Part shown: positions 11,736 to 20,220 of the stretch, piece by piece
How positions within the stretch are numbered: position 1 is the stretch's first letter
How the letters are laid out: the number at the start of each line of letters is the position of its first letter
Assembly (NCBI GenBank): GCA_902803315.1
Contig: CADCPM010000116.1
Coordinates: forward strand, 1-35,866
DNA length: 35,866 nt
From: an uncultured Coriobacteriaceae bacterium
GTDB taxonomy: Bacteria > Actinomycetota > Coriobacteriia > Coriobacteriales > Atopobiaceae
Direction: 5' to 3'
The notes under the pieces: generated by a model
Told to the model about the DNA's origin: nothing
Seen by the model: the letters and a program-made list of their open reading frames with translations, nothing else
Database searches by the model: none
Translations under genes and position numbers: made by a program

Positions 11736-13154
11736 CTACGCCGCCTGCTTCAGTTCCTGCTGCTCGGGATAGTCTACCGCAAGCTGATCGAAAGCGGCGG
11801 AAGTGTCGGACAAGAGCTTTTTCACGTCGTCAAGCTTATACAGTCCATCGGCATTGCGCTTGATTCCCGCAAACTCAAGGTCATAGGATGCTGGAGGGGT
11901 CACGAGCGTAAGCGGACTCAGAGCACGCACCTGATCCGTGGTGGCATACACGTAGCGTACGTTGCAGAGCTTCTCGCCCGAGGCGTTCTCATATACCTCA
12001 AAGAGGATCTTGCCGCCTATGGGCGTCTTCGTCTCTATGGTGTCGGGCAGATTGTAGTCGGCAACGCCGAGCGCATGCAGGAGGCTGGACTGGTTGGAAT
12101 CGTGACCGCACAGGAAGGTGAACTTACGGCCGTCCTTACCAAGTTCGTCCGCGATTACGTCCACAAGCTGGTGCGCACAGTCTACGCCCACGAGCTTGGA
12201 GTTATAGCGACGATCGCCATATGCGTTCTTGGCGGCGGCAATCTGCGTCCACTGATCGCGGCTGAGCTCTTTGCCAAAGCCAGCCTCCGCATCGTTTGCC
12301 GCCTCGTAATACTGCAACACGAGAGCGTCACTTAGGGAGTTCGCCGTCGAAATCGAACCCTTGAGTTCCGGCTCTTCCTCCTCCTTCACGGCGTAAGTCG
12401 CATCTCCGGTCTTAAGCTCTTTGCCGCCATCCTTAAACGCCGCGGAGTTCTTGTAGTCCAAAACCTCGGTGATAAGATCGTAGCTCGGTTGCAAGTCGGC
12501 ATCGATTCCCGCCATGCCGGCGTCTCCTCCCTGCGCTGCGATCTGATCGGTTGCGGCCTTGGCATACGAATCGCTCGTATAGAAGAAGCGCGGCATAAAC
12601 ACGGAATCGCGACTGTCGTATTCGCCGTGGTACTCAATCTTCGCATTGCCCACCGGCAGCATGCCACTCGAGAAATACTGCGTCGTGGCGAGCGTCCTCT
12701 GACGCGGGTTGGAATAGAAGCGCATCGCTTCCTCTTCGGGAATGTAGTTGTGCGCAATGAGTCCTTCGTCCTCGAGCCAGGTGCGGAAGAACTGGCCCAT
12801 GATCGTCTCGGCAACGCCGCCTTTGTTGGTAAGCTCGCTTCCACTCGCCGTCCACTCGATCCAGGAGTGAGAAGTGGACTTTGCCAGGGTGTCCATGGTC
12901 TTTTCCTGCGGCGCGCGCAGGTTGTGACGACTCATGGCGACTACCTGCTTGAGCGTATAGCCGTCCTTCTTTTTCCATGCGTTTGCATACGCGGAATCGA
13001 CTTTGGCGGCAGCGCTGTTTGAGGACGCCTGCTGACTCGACGATGCGGAAGACGATCCTCCCCCGCTTGCAGGCGTGTTGCCACACCCAAACAACGTGCA
13101 GACGGCTAGCAAAACCGCAAAGACGCCTGCCAAAATACCCATGCGCTTTCTCAT
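11736..13154 (-). CDS. Agp-like histidine acid phosphatase lipoprotein
   Basis: This 472-aa exported phosphatase resembles E. coli glucose-1-phosphatase (Agp). It shares MSRHNLRAP around the phosphorylated His77, the following W.EW...G..LT.KGG..E segment, and GHDSN with H351/D352 as the proton-donor site. The N-terminus is a lipoprotein signal with Cys24 in LFGC and a Ser-rich linker, so it is probably tethered to the outer face of the membrane and frees phosphate from sugar phosphates or phytate. ATG at 13154 has GGGAGG just upstream; the frame opens at 13166. Repeat copy 2 lies 82 bp upstream. The 262-bp gap after its stop toward the sugar transferase holds no supported gene. Confidence 0.92.
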   Translation of the reverse strand: MRKRMGILAGVFAVLLAVCTLFGCGNTPASGGGSSSASSSQQASSNSAAAKVDSAYANAWKKKDGYTLKQVVAMSRHNLRAPQEKTMDTLAKSTSHSWIEWTASGSELTNKGGVAETIMGQFFRTWLEDEGLIAHNYIPEEEAMRFYSNPRQRTLATTQYFSSGMLPVGNAKIEYHGEYDSRDSVFMPRFFYTSDSYAKAATDQIAAQGGDAGMAGIDADLQPSYDLITEVLDYKNSAAFKDGGKELKTGDATYAVKEEEEPELKGSISTANSLSDALVLQYYEAANDAEAGFGKELSRDQWTQIAAAKNAYGDRRYNSKLVGVDCAHQLVDVIADELGKDGRKFTFLCGHDSNQSSLLHALGVADYNLPDTIETKTPIGGKILFEVYENASGEKLCNVRYVYATTDQVRALSPLTLVTPPASYDLEFAGIKRNADGLYKLDDVKKLLSDTSAAFDQLAVDYPEQQELKQAA

Positions 13155-13236
13155 CGTACCTCCCATTTTTTGGTTTTGTCCAACAAGAAGATGCTATCAG
13201 AGAAGGACCGATCCCAATGCGGTGACCACTTAACGC

Positions 13237-13381
13237 GTTGCTATCGTTCACACCCATGGCTACTGCCCGCGCCCCACGCCCGCTGCCGCCCCGCATGCGG
13301 CTCCGCGCTCGCTTCGCTCGCTCACTTCGTGAGTCGCCGCTCGCGGACCGGCAGCGGGCGTGGGGCGCGGGCGATAGCAAC
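13237..13381 (-). repeat. Structured palindromic element, copy 2
   Basis: The conserved core is enclosed by perfect 23-bp arms (13266-13288 and 13349-13371) and a further 10-bp pair GTTGCTATCG/CGATAGCAAC (13237-13246 and 13372-13381). The left side carries an extra 19 nt between the two stem sections. It lies 20 bp after the cystatin-like gene and 82 bp before the phosphatase start, in the same relative orientation as copy 1. Confidence 0.92.
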
Positions 13382-13401
13382 CGGTCGCTCTTGGGAGGGT
13401 C

Positions 13402-14163
13402 TCATCCAGCGAGATAGCCAAGCAAATCGAACCCCCGCACTTCCGAAATCGTTGCCGTGCCCTGGGGGTCAACGTAGAGGGTAACAAGATAGAGCTGCTC
13501 CTTTGCGCCCTGCGTTGCGGGCATGCCCTCGCAAAGCACGAGATAGTTCGCACCAGACACCACTTGCGAGCCAAGTGTGGCAATTGGGCTCAGCGCAACA
13601 CCCGCATAGCCTTCGCTCGCCTTGCCAAACGCGTCTGCCACCTCCTTGGGTTCCAGCACGGCGTTGGACGGCGGACACAGCTCCCAACCGCCAACCGTGT
13701 TGGCAGAGGCGGTCTTATCCGTAGTCTTGGGATTTGCCAAGTCTATGGGCTGGATGGAGGAAAGCGACACGTTGCCCGAAAGGTCCTGATAGGCGACGAC
13801 CACATACCAAGAGGTTGCGGGCTCCGCCGTAGTGGTGGTGCCACGCGCCAAAAAGGCGTAGTTCTTACCCGCGACCACCTGCGTACCAAGCGTGCGGACC
13901 AACTCGTACCCAACGCCGCTTTGGCCCTCTGTCGCCTTGCTGAACACCGCCTTCTCCTCGTTGGTACACGCAGGCGTGGTGCCGTCGTAAACATGCCACC
14001 CGCCAGCGAGTTGCTCGGAAGACGCTTCTGCGGACGAGGAGCTTTGAGAGGCCAAGGACCCGGAGTCAGTCTGCGACGAGGTTGGGGCGACGCCCCCACA
14101 GCCCGCCAGCGCAATCGTTGCCAAAAGGGTTCCCGCAACTGCCGCATAGACATTCCTTTTCAT
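13402..14163 (-). CDS. Lipoprotein with two tandem cystatin-like domains
   Basis: This 253-aa protein starts with a lipoprotein signal (Cys22 in LAGC) and a Ser-rich linker, so it should sit on the outer face of the membrane. Two homologous domains follow, at about 54-142 and 158-248. Each begins with GGW, continues with E..F.KA.EG..GV, and carries a hairpin QVVAG (95-99) or QVVSG (200-204) followed by NY..L. The domains end in aromatic strands. QxVxG followed by NY is the signature of cystatins, inhibitors of papain-like cysteine proteases. Inhibitor function is an inference. ATG at 14163 has GGGGAG upstream. It follows the SpoIIE-type phosphatase by 27 bp and is probably in its operon. Confidence 0.82.
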   Translation of the reverse strand: MKRNVYAAVAGTLLATIALAGCGGVAPTSSQTDSGSLASQSSSSAEASSEQLAGGWHVYDGTTPACTNEEKAVFSKATEGQSGVGYELVRTLGTQVVAGKNYAFLARGTTTTAEPATSWYVVVAYQDLSGNVSLSSIQPIDLANPKTTDKTASANTVGGWELCPPSNAVLEPKEVADAFGKASEGYAGVALSPIATLGSQVVSGANYLVLCEGMPATQGAKEQLYLVTLYVDPQGTATISEVRGFDLLGYLAG

Positions 14164-14190
14164 GATCAACATCTCCCCCATCTGAGGTCG

Positions 14191-16368
14191 CTACTCCTTT
14201 TCCTCGCTTGGGCCAAGGTACCTTACGCACAGCATGGTGGTGTCGTCAAACTGCTCCGCACCCGCCACGAATTTCTCTATGCCCTGGGTAACGTTGGCAA
14301 GCACCTCCTTGGCATCGGCGTCGGGATTCTTGTTGAGCGCCTGTAGCATGCGGTCGTTGCCAAAGAGCACTTGATCGTCGCTCGTAGCCTCTGGCACGCC
14401 ATCCGTGTACACAAACAGACTGTCGCCAGGATGCAATTCAAATTCATGCTCGCGGAAGGGTATTCCCTCCATCACGCCAACGGCAGGCGAATGGCGATAC
14501 ATGACGAGCTCGTATTGCCCGCCCGCACGGCGAAGGGCCGGGTGCTCGTGGCCTGCGTTTGCCGCAACGCCCTTACCCGTGGCAACGTCGATCACCGCCA
14601 CCCACATGGTAACGAAGAATTCCGCCTCGTTACTTTCGCACAGCTGGTCGTTGACGCTCATGAGCGCCTCGGAGGGGCTTTCGCCGTTTTGGAGATGCGA
14701 TTTTAGCAGCACCCGGGAGACCATCATGAACAACGCCGCGGGAACGCCCTTGCCAGACACGTCCGCCATCACGAGGCCAATGTGCGTATCGTCAACGAGG
14801 AAGAAGTCGTAGAAGTCGCCGCCGACCTCCTTTGCAGGTGTCATGGACGCATATATGTCGAACTCGGGTATGTTGGGGAATGCCGGGAACAGCCTGGGCA
14901 GCTGGCTGGCCTGAATGTCTGTGGCCATGTCGAGCTCCGCGCCAATGCGCTCCTTCTCGGCCGTCACGCGCGTAACCTCATCCACATACTCAAGCGTCTT
15001 GGCAGACAGCATTGCAAAGGAATCCGCCAGCACCTCGATCTCGTCGCCCGTGCGATACTCGTCTTCCATTTCAAATCGGAGATTCTCGCCGCCAAGCGAG
15101 CGCACGCGATTGGTTATGAGGCCTAAGGGCCTAACGATGCGCCTGGACAGCACGAGCGCGCCCGTAAGGGCAAGTCCCATTACCACCAAGATCAGAGCGA
15201 TTATGGTAACGAGCGTACGTGACAAGCTCTCGCCAACCTCAGTCTGCGCCGAGTCCACGATGCCATCAAACTCTTTGTTTAGGCGTGCGGTTACCGCATC
15301 GGTTGCCTGCTGGTCTACCGCATTTACGACGGCCCATCCCACCGTCTTTATGGGCGAACCGCACATGTAGTAGATAACACCGTCCGCCTCCACCATGGTG
15401 GGCGCCGTGGTGCCCTTAAGCGACTCGCTCACAAAGCCCCCGGTCGCGCCCCTTGTTTGACGGAGGTCGGCCGCATGGGAAGACTCTTGCACCTTAAAGA
15501 CGCCGTCCTTCTTGGGCGAGAACACCACGTGGCCCTTGTCGTTGATTATGCAGCTAAAGTCGTTGCCCTCTCCAGACGTCGCGATGGTCTTCTCCATGTC
15601 GCCGAGCAAAAAGTCAGCTCCGACCACCGCCACCAGCTCGTCGTTGTTATAGACCGGCATGGCGCACATAATGCCGACGTTGCCCGTAAAGACGTCGGTT
15701 GCAACGTCGGTAAAGTAGATTCTATGCTTCTGCGCGGCACCGGTATACCACGGACGGTGGGTCATCTCGATGGGCGCTATTGACCCATCGCTCGCAAACT
15801 TCGAGGAAGCGTGATCGTCCGCAAGAATCATGATGCCGCTTGGCAACGCGATGTAGCACGAGTCGATTTGAGTGTGATCGAAGAGCGAAGCGAGGAGGTC
15901 GGACATGTTGCCAAAGAGCGCGATTTGCCGCTGGATTGCCGGGTCGGACGTGTTTACTCCCGACTCCGTAAGCAACTGAACGGTTGTCTGGCCGTCTGTG
16001 GCCGCATTCGGAAGCGCGACTTCCCTGGCAGGATAGGCGCTCGGGTTAGCGTTCAGCTTTTGCGCGTAGTCTGCCATCATAGACACGGAGTTTGCGAGGT
16101 CCGCAAACATGGCGTCGGCAAGGGCGGCATCTTGCTGCGTAGACGTCTTTAGATCCTTGGTCAGACGGTCGTCCATGGTCTGCTGCACCGTATTGGTAAT
16201 GGCCTCTTTTTGCCGCGCGTTTGTGTCTGTAACCAAATCGCGCAACTGGGCCGACTGCCAAACAATAACGACTGCGAAGGCCGCAACTACAAGCAAGATC
16301 GTAAGAAGCACAAGGTTGAATACCTTCTGCCGAATGCCACCAGAGACCATTTTTCTAAATGCATTCAT
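14191..16368 (-). CDS. Membrane sensor SpoIIE/PP2C-type serine phosphatase (Cache-HAMP-SpoIIE)
   Basis: This 725-aa signalling protein has a membrane segment near 10-35, a Cache-like extracytoplasmic sensor, a second membrane segment near 380-405 (LVTIIALILVVMGLALTGALVL), and a HAMP linker beginning RRIVRPLGL. A coiled stretch follows (EKERIGAELDMATDIQASQLP), then a PP2C/SpoIIE catalytic domain with KEVGGDFYDFF, MADVSGKGVPAALFM, ANAGHEHPAL, FVYTDGVPEA and FDDTTMLCV. Such proteins dephosphorylate an anti-sigma-factor antagonist in response to an outside signal. No partner kinase or STAS protein is seen nearby. ATG at 16368 has only a weak ribosome binding site; GTG at 16389 is possible. Confidence 0.92.
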   Translation of the reverse strand: MNAFRKMVSGGIRQKVFNLVLLTILLVVAAFAVVIVWQSAQLRDLVTDTNARQKEAITNTVQQTMDDRLTKDLKTSTQQDAALADAMFADLANSVSMMADYAQKLNANPSAYPAREVALPNAATDGQTTVQLLTESGVNTSDPAIQRQIALFGNMSDLLASLFDHTQIDSCYIALPSGIMILADDHASSKFASDGSIAPIEMTHRPWYTGAAQKHRIYFTDVATDVFTGNVGIMCAMPVYNNDELVAVVGADFLLGDMEKTIATSGEGNDFSCIINDKGHVVFSPKKDGVFKVQESSHAADLRQTRGATGGFVSESLKGTTAPTMVEADGVIYYMCGSPIKTVGWAVVNAVDQQATDAVTARLNKEFDGIVDSAQTEVGESLSRTLVTIIALILVVMGLALTGALVLSRRIVRPLGLITNRVRSLGGENLRFEMEDEYRTGDEIEVLADSFAMLSAKTLEYVDEVTRVTAEKERIGAELDMATDIQASQLPRLFPAFPNIPEFDIYASMTPAKEVGGDFYDFFLVDDTHIGLVMADVSGKGVPAALFMMVSRVLLKSHLQNGESPSEALMSVNDQLCESNEAEFFVTMWVAVIDVATGKGVAANAGHEHPALRRAGGQYELVMYRHSPAVGVMEGIPFREHEFELHPGDSLFVYTDGVPEATSDDQVLFGNDRMLQALNKNPDADAKEVLANVTQGIEKFVAGAEQFDDTTMLCVRYLGPSEEKE

Positions 16369-16511
16369 GTCCGCCCCAGTTTTTGTCACGTGGTTTATTC
16401 GAAAACATAAAGCTCATATGCCAAGCGCACTCATTCAAGTAAGGATATCAGGGAACGTTCGCACGCGCGCCCTTTTCTCGGCCACTCAACAAAGGAAAGG
16501 TGTGTGCGACA

Positions 16512-16638
16512 ACTGGGAGCCTTACCGCTCGCCCGCGCCTGCGAGACGGCCCGCATGCGACTCCACGCTTGCTTCGCTCGCTCACTTCGTGAGTCGTCGC
16601 GTGCGGGCCGTCTCGCAGGCGAACGTGCGAACAGCTCC
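16512..16638 (-). repeat. Structured palindromic element, copy 3
   Basis: The core has several substitutions compared with the other copies. It is enclosed by perfect 19-bp arms (16535-16553 and 16600-16618) and an outer TGGGAGC/GCTCCCA pair. It occupies the 392-bp divergent gap between the phosphatase (143 bp away) and the PepSY lipoprotein (122 bp away). No gene ends toward it, so it cannot be a terminator of either neighbour. The rest of the gap shows no supported feature. Confidence 0.88.
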
Positions 16639-16760
16639 CAAAACTTTCAGGGCGCGCTAATTATTGTGGGACATAAGCATCTTTCATGCATATGTATAGA
16701 ATAAGAAGGTGTGTTGCAGTCGCTACACGAAAATCGGCCCTTAAACGTAAGGAGACCAGC

Positions 16761-17213
16761 ATGAAGAAGGCATTCGCAGCAACTCTTATGGCAGGCGCAA
16801 CGGCAATTGCCCTCGTCTTGGGTGCTTGCGGAGGACAGCAAGCTTCCAGCAGCTCGAGCCAACAGCAGAGCTCCAGCAGCAGTTCGGCGCAAACGTCTAG
16901 CAGCAGCTCCGAGCAGCAGGCCGCCAGCAGCTCTGCTCAGCAGACCTCCAATAGCACCGCACCGCAGGCCACCAGCAGTGCCACGACCCAACAGCAGGGC
17001 ACTCAGATCAGCGACGAGGAGGCCAAGAACATTGCCTTTAAGGACGCAGGCGTGACTGAGGAACAAGTGTCGCAGCTAAGCGTGCATTTGGATACCGATG
17101 ACGGCGTTACCAAGTGGGAGGTGGACTTCCACGTTGGCCAGCAGGAGTATGACTACGACATCGATCCCGCGACCGGCGCCATCCTCAAGGCCAAAGCCGA
17201 AATCGACGACTAA
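16761..17213 (+). CDS. PepSY-domain lipoprotein
   Basis: This 150-aa exported protein has a lipobox (LGAC, Cys23) followed by a Ser/Gln/Ala-rich linker of about 70 residues. It ends in one PepSY-type domain: ISDEEAKNIAFKDAGVTEEQV, a strand with KWEVDFHVGQQEYDYDIDPATGAILK. PepSY domains are thought to bind or inhibit peptidases or to sense small molecules; the role here is unknown. AAGGAGA lies 8 bases before ATG 16761, which settles the start although the frame opens at 16686. It is followed by a 78-bp hairpin and converges on the YihY gene. Confidence 0.9.
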   Translation: MKKAFAATLMAGATAIALVLGACGGQQASSSSSQQQSSSSSSAQTSSSSSEQQAASSSAQQTSNSTAPQATSSATTQQQGTQISDEEAKNIAFKDAGVTEEQVSQLSVHLDTDDGVTKWEVDFHVGQQEYDYDIDPATGAILKAKAEIDD

Positions 17214-17270
17214 GGCAAGCTGACCCTAGCGATGGGTCAACGGGACGAATCCCGACGCACTTGGCCAAGT

Positions 17271-17348
17271 GGACCCTAAATAGGGGACAGGACCCAAGTT
17301 GGGGTTTCGCGAAACCCCGACTTGGGTCCTGTCCCCTATTTAGGGTCC
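17271..17348. terminator. 78-bp near-perfect palindrome between converging genes
   Basis: Arms of 39 nt meet at TTTCGCGAAA with one T/C difference, which is a G-U pair in RNA. The arms contain GGGGACAGGACCCAAGT. It lies between the PepSY gene and the YihY gene, and the last four codons and stop of the YihY gene (17336) are inside it. It has no U-tract. Termination in both directions is inferred. Confidence 0.8.
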
Positions 17349-18193
17349 TGATCCGACGCTCGCAAGGCATGGTATTCCATAATGCGTCGATTAATGTACG
17401 CACCCGCAACAAGGATGTAGAACACGAGATACATCCAAAACAGAAGGAGAGCCACCGTGGCAATGCTGCCGTACAGCACGGTGAAGGAACTGAAATTATC
17501 TACGTAGAGGCGAAACCCAAACGAGAGCACGCCGCAGGCAAGTATGGCACACACGGCACCAGGCAATTGGGGCCTAAAGCGCCTTTTTCCCGCAGGTAAA
17601 AAGGTGTAAAAAAGCGCAAGCATAATTGTGGCCGCAACCAACGTTATGGCTACGTCCACGTACTCCATAACGCCTTTGTGCGGCTGCACTTCGGAAATGT
17701 TCTGCGAAAGCGCGTTTAAGGCACTGTTGCCAAAGATGACCCACATCGCAGCCGCAATGAGCGCTCCCAATACGAGCACCGCCACAATCGATATGCCTAT
17801 CACGACGGGCGCACTCCTATTCTCTTGCTCGCCATAGGACGCATTAAGTCCCTTACGGAGTGCTTTGGTGCCTTTTGACGCCGACCAAATCAGCGAGACG
17901 GTAGAGATCGAGAACGCAAGACCCGATCGCGCGAACGCATCTGCCACCAGCGCAGACACAGGCCCGCCAAGCGCATCGGGCACGATCTTCGAGAGGAAGT
18001 TATACACCTCCTGCTCGTTTACCCCCAGACGCGAGATAAGCGATATGCAAATGGCGATGGTAGGTACGATTGAGAAGAACGTGTAGTAGGAGATGCTCGA
18101 CGCATGGGTCGTTACGTCAACAACCGAGAACTTCCCCCATTCCGCCCTCGCCTGCCCTATCATGCGCAAGGCCTTGCCCCGAGTCGTCTCCAT
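17336..18193 (-). CDS. YihY/BrkB family inner-membrane protein
   Basis: This 285-aa protein has about six hydrophobic helices. It carries family landmarks such as ASSISYYTFFSIVPTIAICISLI near the start, SASKGTKALRKGLNASYG in the middle, and FGFRLYVDNFSSFTVLYGSIATVALLLFWMYLVFYILVAGAYIN at the end. Members were once misnamed RNase BN; the true function is not established, and transport is suspected. The final codons are supplied by a hairpin repeat (17271-17348). It starts 12 bp after the acetyltransferase gene, so they are probably co-transcribed. Confidence 0.92.
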   Translation of the reverse strand: METTRGKALRMIGQARAEWGKFSVVDVTTHASSISYYTFFSIVPTIAICISLISRLGVNEQEVYNFLSKIVPDALGGPVSALVADAFARSGLAFSISTVSLIWSASKGTKALRKGLNASYGEQENRSAPVVIGISIVAVLVLGALIAAAMWVIFGNSALNALSQNISEVQPHKGVMEYVDVAITLVAATIMLALFYTFLPAGKRRFRPQLPGAVCAILACGVLSFGFRLYVDNFSSFTVLYGSIATVALLLFWMYLVFYILVAGAYINRRIMEYHALRASDQDPK

Positions 18194-18205
18194 AACCCCG
18201 CTCGC

Positions 18206-18898
18206 CTAACAGAAGAACTTGTCAACAATAACCAGCTCGTCGAAGCCCCAATCCTCTTCGACGCCACGGGCAGTGCGTATGAAGCCGCATTTCTCGAGGA
18301 CTCGCGCGGAGGCGGGATTGCTTACCATAACGCTCGCCGTAATTATTTCGATATCGGTTTTGTCGTAGAGGTAGTCCACCATAAGGCTTGCGGCCTCGGT
18401 GGCAAAGCCGTGGCCCCAAAAGCACTCGCGCAGGCGATAGCCAACGCTTATCTTGTGGAGCTCGTCACGCAGGCCGTAGAACTCGGCCAAACCAGCAAGC
18501 TCGCCCGTGTCCTTCGCGCGAACAGCCAGAATCAGGGACTCCTTATTGGCAAACAGGTCTCCATAGAGCATCTGAATCGTCACATGAACGTCGTCGCGCT
18601 GCTTTTCGAACAGATATGTTGGGATATAGCGCTGCACTCGTGGGTTGTTAATGAGGTCGCGCAACGCTGCAGCATCGGAGTCCACCACGCGGTCTAGCAC
18701 GATGAGATTGCCCTCAAGGCGCGGGACGACCTCAAACAGCTTTACGCGTGAGTCGCCCTCTACACTTTGCTGCGCCCTGTGGAGAAGTTCACCGATCTTC
18801 TCTCCGCGCAGTTTGCTCTTCTGGTAGGACTCGAACAGGAGCCGCCGCTCGTCCTCACGACGCAATCGCCATCTGTTTCGCGGCATTTCTTGCCTCAT
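18206..18898 (-). CDS. GNAT acetyltransferase (RimJ/RimL-like)
   Basis: This 230-aa protein has an N-terminal basic extension of about 55 residues. A GNAT domain of the Acetyltransf_3 type follows: LIVLDRVVDSDAAALRDLINNPRVQRYIPT, then ELAGLAEFYGL, KISVGYRLRECFWGHGFATEA and NPASARVLEKCGFIRTARG. It should transfer acetyl from acetyl-CoA to an amine, either an N-terminus or a small molecule. The start overlaps the preceding small gene in an ATGA (18895-18898), showing translational coupling. The N-terminal extension does not match anything I recognise. Confidence 0.88.
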   Translation of the reverse strand: MRQEMPRNRWRLRREDERRLLFESYQKSKLRGEKIGELLHRAQQSVEGDSRVKLFEVVPRLEGNLIVLDRVVDSDAAALRDLINNPRVQRYIPTYLFEKQRDDVHVTIQMLYGDLFANKESLILAVRAKDTGELAGLAEFYGLRDELHKISVGYRLRECFWGHGFATEAASLMVDYLYDKTDIEIITASVMVSNPASARVLEKCGFIRTARGVEEDWGFDELVIVDKFFC

Positions 18899-19209
18899 GC
18901 GTCTTCGCCTTCCTGTACGCGCTTGCCCCTAATATCGAACTTTCCCTTGGTGGACTGAATGAGAATGTGCAGGTTATCCCCTTCCACTTCGCCACGCAAG
19001 TAATATCTGATCATGCCCATGAGCATGAGCCAAAACGTCCCCTCCGCCGTAAAGGTGTTGTCCTCTACCCTCACCTCGATGAATTGCTTGCCGATGACGG
19101 GCGCGTTTATATCCGCAAACGTCTTCGCGCCTTCTGTGCGTAACGTTACGCTGCCCGGCCGTCGACCAAGCAGCGTGTCAACGTAAATCGCATAATTGCC
19201 ATCTACCAT
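18895..19209 (-). CDS. Conserved-looking small protein, unknown function
   Basis: I do not recognise this 104-aa protein. It appears to be a small beta-rich soluble protein (GNYAIYVDTLLGRRPGSVTL, then EVRVEDNTFTAEGTFWLMLMG, then GDNLHILIQSTKGKFDIRG) with no signal or clear membrane helix. Evidence that it is real: ATG at 19209 has GGAG six bases upstream, it overlaps the acetyltransferase by four bases, and its reading frame is free of stops. It heads a three-gene run with the acetyltransferase and YihY genes. Confidence 0.75.
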   Translation of the reverse strand: MVDGNYAIYVDTLLGRRPGSVTLRTEGAKTFADINAPVIGKQFIEVRVEDNTFTAEGTFWLMLMGMIRYYLRGEVEGDNLHILIQSTKGKFDIRGKRVQEGEDA

Positions 19210-19260
19210 ACTTCTCTCCATTTCGCACAAGAGACTGCTTGCGCGATGGTAACGTCAAAC

Positions 19261-19290
19261 CGTGCAAAAGGAACTTCCCCCTTTTGCACG
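19261..19290. promoter_or_regulatory. Palindrome upstream of the three-gene run
   Basis: CGTGCAAAAGG and CCTTTTGCACG form perfect 11-bp arms around 8 nt. It lies about 50 bp upstream of the start at 19209. A closely similar palindrome lies upstream of the GNAT gene at 25705. An operator or leader hairpin is possible; it is too far from any upstream gene to be an obvious terminator. Confidence 0.55.
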
Positions 19291-19386
19291 CTATGGACTT
19301 CTTCCTTATCAAACCCCCTTTAAGTTTGTGTTGCCATATACTAACTATTATCGCCACGCAAGTTCACGAATGAGTGAGAAGCACAG

Positions 19387-20105
19387 ATGAAGAGCACAAC
19401 GTCCAAGCGACTGTTCTCCGTATCTCTGAGCGCCGCTTTGCTGTTGCAGTCCATACTGCCAATGGCAGCATATGCAAACGAACATCCGGTGCAACTATAG
19501 AACCAGAGCGAATCGCTTGCCCAAGCCAAGCGGGCAAGCGGCATTGTTATTGACGGCGTGGATGCACCCAAGGCAAACGCGCCGCTGGACACAACGGCAG
19601 AAGTACGCACGGCCGAGGACGATTCATGGGACATCGGCGTGCTCTGGGTGCGAGACGACCTGCAATTCGCCACCGGCAATGCCGAGGAGGGAAGGTCTTA
19701 TCTGCCCGTCCTCGCCTACCAGACCCAACGGTTCCATCCTGCGAGACTTTGACGAGAACTTTACCAGCCCCCCTGGATGCCTCCAAGCAAACGAACTCCC
19801 CCAATCTCAAAATCATCGAGTCAAACGAGGCCGTGGAGTCGAGCGTAAGCGGCAATACGACAATCATTGGGGCGGGAAAGTCCAATCCCGACGCGGTTGC
19901 GGCGGAGCAGGGGAGCTCGCAGGAAGCGAGTGTGCCGGAGACACAACCGCAGGTGCCGGAGGCGCAGGCGAAGGCACCCGAAGTGCCCGAGGCACCTGCA
20001 GCGCCCGAGACATCGGTGACGCCGGAGGCACCGGAGGCTCCAAAGGCGGAAACAAAGACGCCAGAGGCGCCAGCGGCCGAGGGCACCCAAAGACAAAATT
20101 CCTAA
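19387..20105 (+). pseudogene. Degenerate paralog of the downstream secreted metallopeptidase
   Basis: The N-terminus (MKSTTSKRLFSVSL, a signal peptide) is cut by TAG at 19498-19500. The same frame then matches the first part of the intact gene at 20221: IVIDGVD and WDIGVLWVRDDLQ against ILIDGVD and WDIPVLWVRDDLQ. Near 19720 the sequence jumps, with loss of about 570 codons including the HExxH region, to the C-terminal segment (RPNGSILRDFDE against RPNGSILLDFDR). A run of six C near 19770 adds a further frameshift. The last part (IIESNEAVESS, then GKSNPD, then a Pro/Glu/Ala tail) again matches. It cannot make the enzyme. Confidence 0.88.
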
Positions 20106-20168
20106 ACTTAGGGACAGGCCCCAAGTTGCGTTTTTCGTAATCTCAACTTGGGGCCTGTCCCTAAGTTT
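20104..20168. terminator. Long hairpin after the pseudogene
   Basis: Perfect 25-bp arms containing TTAGGGACAGGCCCCAAGTTG and its complement enclose a 15-nt T-rich loop. It begins at the pseudogene stop and ends about 50 bp before the start of the intact peptidase gene. It belongs to the same style of hairpin as 17271-17348. Confidence 0.75.
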
Positions 20169-20220
20169 GATCCCTGTGCAATAATCAAAAAGTACAAAGG
20201 CCGTGGCAGAGGGGGTAACT

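Noticed and set aside
16512..16638. Repeat copy 3 as a transcription terminator
   Set aside because: Both flanking genes are transcribed away from it, so no gene ends there. At least this copy needs another explanation.
19547..20086. Minus-strand ORF rich in Ala, Gly and Ser opposite the pseudogene
   Set aside because: Its composition is simply the complement of the Pro/Glu/Ala repeat tail of the degenerate peptidase copy.
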